From contig CAJUSO010000080.1 of NCBI GenBank assembly GCA_910588965.1, positions 1-10,820 on the forward strand: a stretch of 10,820 nt of DNA, written 5' to 3'. The translations under genes and the position numbers were made by a program. Under the pieces are notes generated by a model. It worked only from the letters and a program-made list of their open reading frames with translations. It was not told the DNA's origin and did not search any database. Of this stretch, positions 1 to 6,485 are shown piece after piece. The stretch is from an uncultured Lachnospiraceae bacterium (GTDB lineage Bacteria > Bacillota > Clostridia > Lachnospirales > Lachnospiraceae). Numbering within the stretch: position 1 is the first letter of the stretch; each line of letters starts with the position of its first letter.

Positions 1-1088
1 GGGCGGCAAAGCGTATGGGCGAGGCCACAGGGTTTGAGGCCAGGACCATCCACCGGATGCTGGAGGTAAACGGCGGAGCAGAAGGGAATGCAGGGTTTGA
101 ACGCAATGAGGACAACCCTTTGGAGACAGACGTGGTGATTATTGACGAGATGTCCATGGTGGACATTTCCCTGATGTACCATCTGCTCAAGGCGCTCCTG
201 CCGGGGACCCGGCTGGTGCTGGTGGGGGATGTGAACCAGCTTCCAAGCGTAGGGCCGGGGAGCGTGCTGCGGGATATGATTGATTCCGGCCGCTTCCATG
301 TGGTGCGCCTGGCCAAAGTCTTCCGCCAGGCAGCCCAAAGCGATATTATTGTCAATGCCCACAAGATTAATAAGGGGGAGCCAGTGGCCTTGGATAATAA
401 AAGCATGGATTTTTTCTTCCTGAAACGTTTTGAGGCGGACGTAATTATCCGTGTGGCCATCCAGCTTATCCACCAGAAGCTTCCGAAATTTGTGGGCGCT
501 GCGCCCTTTGAGATCCAGGTCCTCACCCCGATGCGCAAGGGGCTGCTGGGCGTAGAGCGTCTGAATGGGGTCCTGCAGCAGTACCTGAACCCCCCGTCGC
601 CTGAGAAGAAGGAGCAGGAATACCGCGATATGGTTTTCCGGGAAGGCGACAAGGTCATGCAGGTGAAGAATAATTACCAGCTGGAATGGGAAGTACGGAG
701 TGATTATGGCATTGCTACCGACAAGGGCATGGGGATTTTCAACGGGGATATGGGTATCATCCGCAGGATTGACCCTTATCTGGAGACAATGGCCGTGGAG
801 TTTGACGAGGGGCGGATGGTGGAATATTCCCTCAAGCAGTTAGAAGAGCTGGAGCTGGCCTATGCCATTACCATCCACAAATCACAGGGCAGCGAATACC
901 CAGCCGTGATAATCCCCCTTCTGGCGGGGCCTAGGATGCTGATGAACCGCAACCTCCTGTACACAGCGGTTACCCGCGCAAAGAAATGCGTTACCCTTGT
1001 GGGGGATGACAGGGCCTTCCAGGGGATGGTAGAGAATGCCAGTGAGCAGAAACGCTATACGGGGTTGGGATATTTTATAAAAACTTAA
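1..1088 (+). CDS. recD2: RecD2-family SF1B DNA helicase, C-terminal part (5' truncated by window)
   Basis: ATP-dependent 5'-3' DNA helicase of the RecD2 (RecD-like, RecBC-independent) family, cytoplasmic, acting in DNA repair or recombination. The frame is already open at base 3, reading AAKR before the Met at base 15. This matches the 'GRAAKRM' block that follows the Walker A region in the family, so the Met at 15 is internal and the true start lies upstream. Numbering from that Met: motif II IDEMSMVD (43-50), motif III GDVNQLPSVGPG (71-82), motif IV KVFRQA (101-106), an SH3-like insert around 205-275, motif V ITIHKSQGSEY (285-295) and motif VI LLYTAVTRAKK (314-324). About 361 residues are visible of a usual length near 740. 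All motifs present look intact. RecD2 is inferred over RecD of RecBCD from the motif set and clostridial context. The N-terminal domain that would settle this is outside the window. Confidence 0.93.
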   Translation, partial: AAKRMGEATGFEARTIHRMLEVNGGAEGNAGFERNEDNPLETDVVIIDEMSMVDISLMYHLLKALLPGTRLVLVGDVNQLPSVGPGSVLRDMIDSGRFHVVRLAKVFRQAAQSDIIVNAHKINKGEPVALDNKSMDFFFLKRFEADVIIRVAIQLIHQKLPKFVGAAPFEIQVLTPMRKGLLGVERLNGVLQQYLNPPSPEKKEQEYRDMVFREGDKVMQVKNNYQLEWEVRSDYGIATDKGMGIFNGDMGIIRRIDPYLETMAVEFDEGRMVEYSLKQLEELELAYAITIHKSQGSEYPAVIIPLLAGPRMLMNRNLLYTAVTRAKKCVTLVGDDRAFQGMVENASEQKRYTGLGYFIKT

Positions 1089-1148
1089 GAAATTATATAT
1101 AGAATCATGGGGGCAAGTGTGTTACCATAGATTTGCCGAGAGAGGTTT

Positions 1149-1889
1149 TTGCGTTGTATTTTTATGCAGATTGCCAAAATCCTAATGCATATCCTCTTTC
1201 CCCCAAGATGCCCCTTTTGTGACGGCGTCCTGTTCCGCTCCCTGGCTGCAGCCGGGGAACTGGTATGCAAGGCATGCAAGGATAAGCCGGAATACATTAC
1301 GGGCCCGGCCTGCATGAAATGCGGGAAGCCCTTAGCAGATGAGCGGCAGGAATATTGCTTTGACTGCGCGGGCGGTAAGGCGGGGTATGTCCAGGGGAAG
1401 GCCCTTTGGGTTTACAGGGCGGAGGTAAAGGAGTCCATTTACCGTTTTAAATATCAGAACCGCCGGGAATATGCAGCCTTTTACGGTGCGGAGCTGGTAC
1501 GTGTTTATGGGAGCTGGATCCGAAGGTGCGGCATCCAGGCATTGGTCCCAATCCCAGTCTCCAAGGCCAGGCTTAGGCAGCGGGGCTATAACCAGGCAGC
1601 GCTGGTGGCTAAGGAAGTGGGCAGGCATATGGGCCTTCCTGTTTACGGCCATCTGTTAACACGTGTCCGGGATACGGAAGTGCAGAAGGCATTAAGTGGG
1701 AGGGAACGGAAAAATAATTTGAAAAAGGCTTTTAAAACGGGCGGAAATAAGGTACAATTAGACCATATCTTACTCATAGATGATATTTATACAACTGGCA
1801 GCACCATGAATGAGGCAGCCAAGGAACTGCGCCGCGCCGGCGTGGGGTATGTGTATTGTTTAAGTGTCAGCATTGGCAGAGGACATTAG
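1149..1889 (+). CDS. comF: ComF family protein (zinc-finger, phosphoribosyltransferase fold)
   Basis: ComF/ComFC-like protein of the competence family, thought to work in the cytosol with the ComFA helicase on incoming single-stranded DNA. The N-terminal head has four CxxC pairs (Cys21/24, 40/43, 55/58, 70/73, counted from the 1149 start), which suggests two zinc sites. The C-terminal half is a type I phosphoribosyltransferase fold with the PRPP-loop motif LLIDDIYTTGST at 208-219. About 246 residues is normal for the family. The start is uncertain. TTG at 1149 sits only 3 nt after GAGAGAGG (1138-1145). ATG at 1164 is 18 nt away from it, and ATG at 1185 is also in frame just before the conserved LFPPRCPFC block. 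No ComFA is visible. The upstream gene is the RecD2-like helicase, 60 nt away, and the downstream zinc protein follows after 14 nt, so comF and that gene are surely co-transcribed. The role in natural transformation here is inferred from the family only. Confidence 0.9.
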   Translation: MRCIFMQIAKILMHILFPPRCPFCDGVLFRSLAAAGELVCKACKDKPEYITGPACMKCGKPLADERQEYCFDCAGGKAGYVQGKALWVYRAEVKESIYRFKYQNRREYAAFYGAELVRVYGSWIRRCGIQALVPIPVSKARLRQRGYNQAALVAKEVGRHMGLPVYGHLLTRVRDTEVQKALSGRERKNNLKKAFKTGGNKVQLDHILLIDDIYTTGSTMNEAAKELRRAGVGYVYCLSVSIGRGH

Positions 1890-1903
1890 GAGGGAATGGA
1901 GAT

Positions 1904-2314
1904 ATGGAAGTAAGAAACTGCAAAGGCTGTGGGAGGCTTTTTAATTATCTGCATGGGCAGCAGCTTTGCCCGTCATGCCTGTCGGATTTGGAGGATAAGT
2001 TCCAAAGCGTGAAGGAATTCCTGCGGGTGAACCCCAAAGCGCCTTTGAATGAGATTGCGGAGGAAAATGATGTTTCTGTGAAGCAGATTAAGCAATGGGT
2101 CCGGGAGGAGCGCCTTACTTTTACAGAAGAGTCCCAGATTACTTTGGAGTGTGAGATGTGCGGGGGCAAGGTGCTGAGCGGAAGGTTCTGTGATAAGTGC
2201 AAGGCCAGCCTCCAGCATGAGCTGTCCGGCGCAATGAGGCGTCCTGAATCTCCCAAGAAGGAGCAGAAGGGCATGACAAGCTCAAAAGACAGGATGAGGT
2301 TTCTGGATAGCTAA
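1904..2314 (+). CDS. yvyF: YvyF-like flagellar-region zinc-knuckle/HTH protein
   Basis: 136-residue protein resembling B. subtilis YvyF (TIGR03826 'flagellar operon protein'), recognised from remembered family pattern. Layout: N-terminal zinc knuckle with Cys6/9 and Cys22/25, a helix-turn-helix-like segment about 47-72 (PLNEIAEENDVSVKQIKQWV), a second knuckle with Cys83/86 and Cys96/99, and a basic, probably disordered C-terminal tail (110-136). ATG at 1904 is chosen because AGGAGGG (1888-1894) lies 9 nt upstream. An in-frame TTG at 1856 inside comF has no such support. It follows comF by 14 nt, the same order as comFC-yvyF in Bacillus, where flgM and hook genes come next. Here a terminator and unrelated genes follow. 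The biochemical function is not known. DNA or RNA binding is an inference from the HTH and zinc knuckles. Confidence 0.8.
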   Translation: MEVRNCKGCGRLFNYLHGQQLCPSCLSDLEDKFQSVKEFLRVNPKAPLNEIAEENDVSVKQIKQWVREERLTFTEESQITLECEMCGGKVLSGRFCDKCKASLQHELSGAMRRPESPKKEQKGMTSSKDRMRFLDS

Positions 2315-2369
2315 AGCTGCCAGCAGATGAGCTGCCGAGGAAGGGATAGGCCCCAGGGCAATATTCCGC

Positions 2370-2397
2370 CTGCGGCAGGTCCTGCGGGCAGTTTTTT
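2370..2397 (+). terminator. Rho-independent terminator after the yvyF-like gene
   Basis: Hairpin CTGC(2370-2373)-g-GCAG(2375-2378), loop GTC, CTGC(2382-2385)-gg-GCAG(2388-2391), followed directly by six T (2392-2397). The stem has a small internal G/GG bulge. It lies 55 nt after the stop codon of the yvyF-like gene and ends the recD2-comF-yvyF unit. Confidence 0.75.
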
Positions 2398-2417
2398 CTC
2401 TATAACCAGAAAATACT

Positions 2418-2457
2418 TTGCCGCGCTAAAGCACCAAAGCGGCAATCCCCTGCGGGG
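2418..2457. other. Pair of G/C-rich dyads in the 2315-2572 intergenic region
   Basis: A perfect 7-bp inverted repeat, TTGCCGC (2418-2424) and GCGGCAA (2439-2445), is separated by 14 nt that holds a smaller gctaaagc dyad. It is followed at once by CCCC-TGC-GGGG (2447-2457) and a G-rich run to 2470. No T-run follows on the + strand, so these are not ordinary terminators for the gene upstream. They may be a second attenuating or protective structure, or leftover palindromic repeats. Apart from the terminator, these dyads and the promoter, I see nothing else in this 258-nt gap. Confidence 0.45.
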
Positions 2458-2490
2458 CGGGGGCTAGGGGAGCTGAAGTGGGTAATCTAT

Positions 2491-2502
2491 TTTGTATACA
2501 AA
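2491..2502. promoter_or_regulatory. 12-bp perfect palindrome over the -35 box, candidate operator
   Basis: TTTGTATACAAA reads the same on both strands and covers the -35 element of the promoter ending at 2523, the classic place for repressor binding. The core TTGT-AT-ACAA fits the general TnGT...ACnA pattern of GntR/FadR-type operators. That assignment is an inference from pattern only, and no cognate regulator is in the window. Confidence 0.45.
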
Positions 2503-2523
2503 GGCAACAGAATGTGGTATAAT
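2495..2523 (+). promoter_or_regulatory. Extended -10 sigma-A promoter for the membrane protein/cdaA operon
   Basis: The -10 box TATAAT (2518-2523) is a perfect match and is preceded by TGG (2515-2517), an extended -10. A -35 candidate TATACA (2495-2500, 4 of 6 to TTGACA) has the ideal 17-nt spacer. Transcription would start near 2530, giving a leader of about 43 nt before the ATG at 2573. It is the only convincing promoter seen upstream of the genes from 2573 through glmM. Confidence 0.75.
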
Positions 2524-2572
2524 ATACATAAATATGGTTATAAAAGCAACTTTAGGAAACGGATGGTGTGCA

Positions 2573-2992
2573 ATGCTGAATGAAGAGAGAATCCGCCTTA
2601 TGGCGAAAATGGCCTCATACGAAGAGGGGGAAGGGAAGGAATACATTCCCATCAAGCAATATTACCGCAAGGATTATATCAGCTACCAGGGGGTGAAGAC
2701 CTTCTTTTCTTCTACCATATGCTTTGGCATCCTGCTTTTATTCCGGATTGTGTATGGGATGGAAGATATTACGGAGCTGTTAGGCAGCAAGGTCCTGTCA
2801 TCCATCGGCGTCTCCCTTCTGCTGGAATATTTGGCCTTTATTGCAATTTACCAGGCCATTGCATATATTGTTTATAGCCGCCGTTATGCCAAGGCTACGG
2901 CAGGCACGAAGGAATATTACTCCATCCTGAAGAAAGTGCAGAAGCTTCAGGAGAAGGAAGAAAAGGCACAGCCTTCGGAGGATTGGAAATGA
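2573..2992 (+). CDS. Small membrane protein of unknown function (two TM helices)
   Basis: 139-residue protein I cannot assign to a named family. A charged N-terminal segment (1-40, with EEGEGKEYIPIKQYY around 17-31) precedes TM1 at about 42-62 and TM2 at about 75-102. A charged Lys/Glu-rich C-terminal tail (105-139) could form a short amphipathic or coiled helix. Both tails are probably cytoplasmic. ATG at 2573 is preferred: GGATGG (2561-2566) lies 6 nt upstream, and the promoter -10 box at 2518-2523 makes the in-frame ATG at 2534 almost leaderless and the in-frame TTG at 2492 impossible for that transcript. It is the first gene after the promoter and ends in an ATGA overlap with the next membrane protein, so the two products are probably made in linked amounts and may act together. 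Confidence 0.8.
   Translation: MLNEERIRLMAKMASYEEGEGKEYIPIKQYYRKDYISYQGVKTFFSSTICFGILLLFRIVYGMEDITELLGSKVLSSIGVSLLLEYLAFIAIYQAIAYIVYSRRYAKATAGTKEYYSILKKVQKLQEKEEKAQPSEDWK
2977..2982 (+). promoter_or_regulatory. Ribosome binding site setting the start at 2989
   Basis: GGAGGA inside the end of the preceding gene, with GGAGG 7 nt from the ATG at 2989. It decides for this ATG over an in-frame TTG at 2983, which would overlap the SD spacing. Confidence 0.8.
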
Positions 2993-3981
2993 CGTTTTTG
3001 TTGGAGATAAGGGAAAAGCTGCGTAATTTGTATGGTAAGTATGAGATTTATGTGGTAGTGGCAGTGAAATTTATATTGGGGATTGCAGTCTTTTTCTGGA
3101 TTAACAATGAACTGGGATATATGGAACGGCTGAACCAGCTGGCAGTGGTCCTGCTGCTTGCGCTGGTATGTGCCTTTTTGCCTATCGGTGCGATGGTGGC
3201 GGCCGCCGGCGGGCTTGTCCTGCTGCATTTTTCCGCCCTGTCGCTGGAGGTATGCGCGGTTTGGCTGGGGCTGCTGCTCATCCTGTTCTGCCTGTATTGG
3301 AGGTTTGCGCCGGGCCATGGCTACAGCGCCCTCTTAACGCCTCTGCTCTGCGCCATGCGCGTGCCGCAGGTGATGCCCGTGGCTATGGGGCTTTTGGAGG
3401 GGCCGTCCTCCTACCTGTCCGCCCTCAGCGGGGCGGCAGCCTTTTTCTATATCAGGGGCATCCAGGAGAATATCGCAGTATTTACGGCAGAAGATGAGGC
3501 GGAGGGTTTTTCGAAGCTGTCGGTAGCCCTAAAGGCGCTGGCGGACAATAAGGAAATGTACCTTGTCCTGGGAGCCTTCCTCGTTACGTCTTTGGCAGTT
3601 TACGCCATCCGCAGGCAGTCTATGGCTTATGCATGGAGCATTGCCCTGTTTGTGGGCAATTTCATCCAGATGGGAATCCTGCTGGTAGGGTATATCCTGC
3701 TGGCTATGCCTGGGAAAATCCTGTGGGCTATTCTAGGCACGCTGCTGTCGGTGGGGGTTTCCCTGATATTGGAGTTCTTCTTCTACAACCTGGATTTTTC
3801 CCGGGTAGAGCGGGTGCAGTTTGAAGATGATGAATATTATTATTTCGTGAAGGCGGTCCCCAAGATGTTTGTTGCCAGGAAGGACAAACGGGTAAAGCGG
3901 ATTACCCCGAAGAAAAGGACCACCGTAAGCCGCAAGCAGCTTGCGGAGGAGTTGGATATTGACCAGGATTTGCTAGATTAA
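2989..3981 (+). CDS. Polytopic membrane protein of unknown function, upstream of cdaA
   Basis: 330 residues with roughly eight or nine hydrophobic segments: about 19-38, 50-66, 68-82, 88-104, 115-135, 140-155, 190-207, 212-238 and 245-267. A soluble region at about 160-188 (AEDEAEGFSKL) splits the membrane part. The C-terminal domain (268-330), likely cytoplasmic, has an acidic/aromatic stretch FEDDEYYYF (278-286), a very basic stretch RKDKRVKRITPKKR (297-310) and an acidic end ELDIDQDLLD. I do not recognise a characterised family. The start ATG at 2989 overlaps the previous stop (ATGA) and has GGAGG 7 nt upstream. The stop is 24 nt before the chosen cdaA start, with no terminator, so it is in the c-di-AMP operon. 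A role as transporter, scaffold or regulator of CdaA is inference from position. The part from 3160 to 3400 is richer in G+C than its surroundings. Confidence 0.85.
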   Translation: MTFLLEIREKLRNLYGKYEIYVVVAVKFILGIAVFFWINNELGYMERLNQLAVVLLLALVCAFLPIGAMVAAAGGLVLLHFSALSLEVCAVWLGLLLILFCLYWRFAPGHGYSALLTPLLCAMRVPQVMPVAMGLLEGPSSYLSALSGAAAFFYIRGIQENIAVFTAEDEAEGFSKLSVALKALADNKEMYLVLGAFLVTSLAVYAIRRQSMAYAWSIALFVGNFIQMGILLVGYILLAMPGKILWAILGTLLSVGVSLILEFFFYNLDFSRVERVQFEDDEYYYFVKAVPKMFVARKDKRVKRITPKKRTTVSRKQLAEELDIDQDLLD

Positions 3982-3995
3982 GCGCCAGGCAGAAT

Positions 3996-4001
3996 GGAGG
4001 G
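3996..4001 (+). promoter_or_regulatory. Ribosome binding site setting the cdaA start
   Basis: GGAGGG, with GGAGG 5 nt before ATG at 4006. It overlaps the alternative upstream ATG at 3994, which has only a weak AGG before it, so the 4006 start (MVQELF) is chosen. Confidence 0.75.
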
Positions 4002-4005
4002 AACT

Positions 4006-4908
4006 ATGGTACAGGAATTATTTGCAATATTAAATTCCTTTGCGTCTAAATACCTTTTCTGGGTTGACCGTCCTACAATTACAAAAACAGATATTGCGGA
4101 GATTATCATTATCGCCGTCCTGATATACAATATCCTGGTATGGTTCAAGCAGACCAGGGCGTGGAACCTGCTCAAAGGGATAATTGTGGTGATGGTGTTT
4201 GTGCTGATTGCCGCAATGTTCCAGATGAATACGATCCTGTGGATTGCCGGGAAGACCATCAATGTGGCGGTTATCGCCATTATCATTGTCTTCCAGCCAG
4301 AGCTGCGCAGGGCTTTGGAGCAATTAGGGCAGAAAAATTTTATCACGACCCTGTTCTCTTTTGAATCCCAGAAGGCCCAGGAGCGCTTCAGTGAGCGGGT
4401 GGCCAATGAAATCGTGAAAGCTACCTATGAGATGGCCAAGGTAAAGACAGGCGCATTGATTGTCATTGAACAGGATGTGGCGCTGGGGGAATATGAGAGG
4501 ACAGGGATTGCATTGGATTCTATGATATCCAGCCAGCTTCTGATTAATATTTTTGAGCATAATACGCCGCTCCATGACGGGGCGATTATCCTGCGCGGGG
4601 ACCGGATTGTGTCAGCTACCTGCTATCTCCCCCTCTCAGACAATCTGAGCCTGAGCAAGGAGCTGGGGACCCGGCACCGGGCGGCAGTGGGCATCAGCGA
4701 AGTCTGCGATGCTTTGACAATCGTAGTGTCGGAGGAAACGGGGAATGTGTCCATTGCTATCGGCGGGGAATTATACCGGAATGTGGATGCCGAGTACCTG
4801 AAAGGGAAGCTGAATTTTATCCGCAAAGGCGCAATGGATGTGGCCAGGTTCCGGATTTGGAAAAGGAGGATGAAGCATGTTCAGAAAAATGATGAAGCAT
4901 CTGGTTAA
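4006..4908 (+). CDS. cdaA: Membrane-bound diadenylate cyclase CdaA
   Basis: Makes c-di-AMP from two ATP at the membrane. This second messenger controls K+ and osmolyte transport and cell-wall homeostasis. 300 residues: three N-terminal TM helices (about 30-47, 57-74, 79-97), then the conserved IVFQPELRRALEQLG linker (94-108) and the DisA_N/DAC catalytic domain (about 110-275). Catalytic motifs are intact: PLHDGAIIL with DGA at 191-193, and GTRHRAAVGISE with RHR at 223-225. B. subtilis CdaA, from memory about 273 residues, is slightly shorter. The extra length here is an N-terminal stretch with FWVDRPTITKTD before TM1 and a basic C-terminal tail. It is followed by cdaR in a 32-nt overlap, the usual order for this family, and CdaR and GlmM are known modulators of CdaA in other Bacillota. 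Confidence 0.97.
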   Translation: MVQELFAILNSFASKYLFWVDRPTITKTDIAEIIIIAVLIYNILVWFKQTRAWNLLKGIIVVMVFVLIAAMFQMNTILWIAGKTINVAVIAIIIVFQPELRRALEQLGQKNFITTLFSFESQKAQERFSERVANEIVKATYEMAKVKTGALIVIEQDVALGEYERTGIALDSMISSQLLINIFEHNTPLHDGAIILRGDRIVSATCYLPLSDNLSLSKELGTRHRAAVGISEVCDALTIVVSEETGNVSIAIGGELYRNVDAEYLKGKLNFIRKGAMDVARFRIWKRRMKHVQKNDEASG

Positions 4909-6352
4909 TAACCCAGGGCTTAAAGTCTTGTCAATCCTTTTTTCCGTAATACTCTGGCTGGTGGTGGTAAAGATGGCAGACCCGGAGAGCACCAAATCCT
5001 TCTCCGTGCCGGTTGAGATTTTGAATAAAAATGTAATCACAGAAATGGGGAAGGTCCCAGCAGTGGTCAAGGATTCGGATATTGCGGTATTCTACATTTC
5101 CGGCCCCAGGAGTTATGTGGAGGATATGAGCGGCGATGATTTCAGCGTGACGGCAGACTTAAGCCAGGTGGATTTAAGCCAGGAGGGCGACCCGAAGCTT
5201 GTGCCGATAGAAATCAGCGCCAAGAAGAACGATAAGAGGATTGATATCATCCGCCGTACCGTAAACCTGCAGATTACCCTGGAGGATTTGGCGGAAATGA
5301 AATTTGTGATTTCCCCAGAGGCCTTGGGGACGCCGGCAGATGGCTCAGCCATAGGCAATGTGGAGGTAACCCCCAACCTTTTGAAGGTCTCAGGTCCGGA
5401 ATCTGTGGTATCCCGTATCAGCCGGGTAGTGGCCAGCATCAATGTAGACGGGATTTCCAGTGATGTGTCAGACAATGTGGTCCCTACCCTCTTTGACGAG
5501 GAAGGGAACGTAATTACATCAGACCTTTTGGATATGAACCAGAATATCGTGACCATTAAGGCCAGCATCTTAGGCACCAAGAACGTGCCCATCCATTTTG
5601 AGGTAAGCGGTTCCCCGGCAGACGGCTGCCAGTACCAGGGGATGGAATATGCGCCGGAGTCTGTGATGATTAAGGGGGCGCCAGCTACTTTGAACAATAT
5701 CAGCGCCATCAGTATCCCTGCAGACGTAATTAATTTAGACGGCGTCAATAAGGATTTTGATACAACGATAGACATTACGCCTTATTTAGAGGAAGGGGTT
5801 TCCCTGGTGGACGAGGCGGCCAACCAGATTGCGGTGAAGGTCATGATTGAGCGCAAGGAATCCAAGGTCTTTAATATCCCTGTGGATAAGATTACAGTAT
5901 CTGGCCAGAACAGCGATTATGAATTGGAATATGTGGGCAATACCATACCTGTGACAGTCCGTGCGCTGAAAGAAGATATGGAGGACTTCCACGCAGGCGA
6001 TATCCAGGGGGCTATAAGCGTGGCGGAGCTGCAGCCAGGCATCCATAGCTTGGAAGTAGCCATTACCTTGCCAGACGACCGGTATGAACTGATGGGCACA
6101 GTAAGCGTACAGATCCGGCTGACAGATACAAGGGCAGAGGAAGATACGGAACAAGAAGAAAACCCAGGAGACGGGGATGGTACAGAAGCAGGCGGCAATG
6201 CGCCAGGCACGGGCCAGGATGGCAGCCAGCCGGATGGCTCCGGTGAGGATAGGGACCAGCCAGACAGCCCCGGCCAGGACGGCGGTGACAACGGCGGCAA
6301 TGGGGCAGATAGGGACGACGGCAGTCTAAGGGATAACCCTACAGGCGGTTAA
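4877..6352 (+). CDS. cdaR: CdaR, YbbR-domain regulator of CdaA
   Basis: Membrane-anchored protein whose extracytoplasmic YbbR domains modulate the activity of the CdaA cyclase. 491 residues: a short cytoplasmic N-terminus (1-14), one TM helix (about 15-33, LKVLSILFSVILWLVVV), then four YbbR repeats at roughly 40-130, 135-215, 225-315 and 325-415. The last 74 residues (418-491) are a low-complexity tail rich in Gly, Asp, Gln and Asn, with 21 acidic residues, 4 Arg and no Lys, probably disordered on the outer face. ATG at 4877 has AGGAGG (4864-4869) 7 nt upstream inside cdaA. The 32-nt overlap with cdaA points to translational coupling. YbbR boundaries are estimates from hydrophobic patterns and recurring TVRALK/SVPVEI-type strands. 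B. subtilis CdaR is of similar length. Confidence 0.95.
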   Translation: MFRKMMKHLVNNPGLKVLSILFSVILWLVVVKMADPESTKSFSVPVEILNKNVITEMGKVPAVVKDSDIAVFYISGPRSYVEDMSGDDFSVTADLSQVDLSQEGDPKLVPIEISAKKNDKRIDIIRRTVNLQITLEDLAEMKFVISPEALGTPADGSAIGNVEVTPNLLKVSGPESVVSRISRVVASINVDGISSDVSDNVVPTLFDEEGNVITSDLLDMNQNIVTIKASILGTKNVPIHFEVSGSPADGCQYQGMEYAPESVMIKGAPATLNNISAISIPADVINLDGVNKDFDTTIDITPYLEEGVSLVDEAANQIAVKVMIERKESKVFNIPVDKITVSGQNSDYELEYVGNTIPVTVRALKEDMEDFHAGDIQGAISVAELQPGIHSLEVAITLPDDRYELMGTVSVQIRLTDTRAEEDTEQEENPGDGDGTEAGGNAPGTGQDGSQPDGSGEDRDQPDSPGQDGGDNGGNGADRDDGSLRDNPTGG

Positions 6353-6389
6353 CCAGCAGTGCAGGAGTAGGACGGCATGCAGGGCAAGA

Positions 6390-6410
6390 TGGCTCCCAGC
6401 CAGGGAGTTA
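6390..6410 (+). promoter_or_regulatory. RNA hairpin in repeat copy 1
   Basis: TGGCTCCC / GGGAGTTA form an 8-bp stem (five Watson-Crick GC/AT core pairs CTCCC/GGGAG, two G-U, one U-A) with loop AGCCA. An alternative, mutually exclusive hairpin GGCT-CCC-AGCC (6391-6401) is possible. No T-run follows, so it is not a terminator. Confidence 0.45.
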
Positions 6411-6464
6411 GGCAGGCGGGATGATTATGATAGAAGTAGAAGTAGGACGGCATGCAGGGCAAGA

Positions 6465-6485
6465 TGGCTCCCAGCCAGGGAGTTA
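6465..6485 (+). promoter_or_regulatory. RNA hairpin in repeat copy 2
   Basis: Exact second copy of the 8-bp stem and AGCCA loop, 40 nt before the glmM start codon. It lies upstream of, and does not cover, the glmM ribosome binding site (GGAGAGGA, 6513-6520). Confidence 0.45.

Noticed and set aside
1091..1105. A/T-rich TATATATAGAAT as a comF promoter
   Set aside because: Several overlapping -10-like hexamers but no -35 element at proper distance; kept only as a weak possibility.
3168..3497. 109-codon + strand frame inside the polytopic membrane protein
   Set aside because: Gly/Ala/Arg-rich translation produced by local high G+C; the in-register membrane protein frame has clear TM periodicity.
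5113..5775. 220-codon open frame on the - strand inside cdaR
   Set aside because: Antisense to conserved YbbR repeats; Ser/Thr/Leu-rich shadow with no domain signal.
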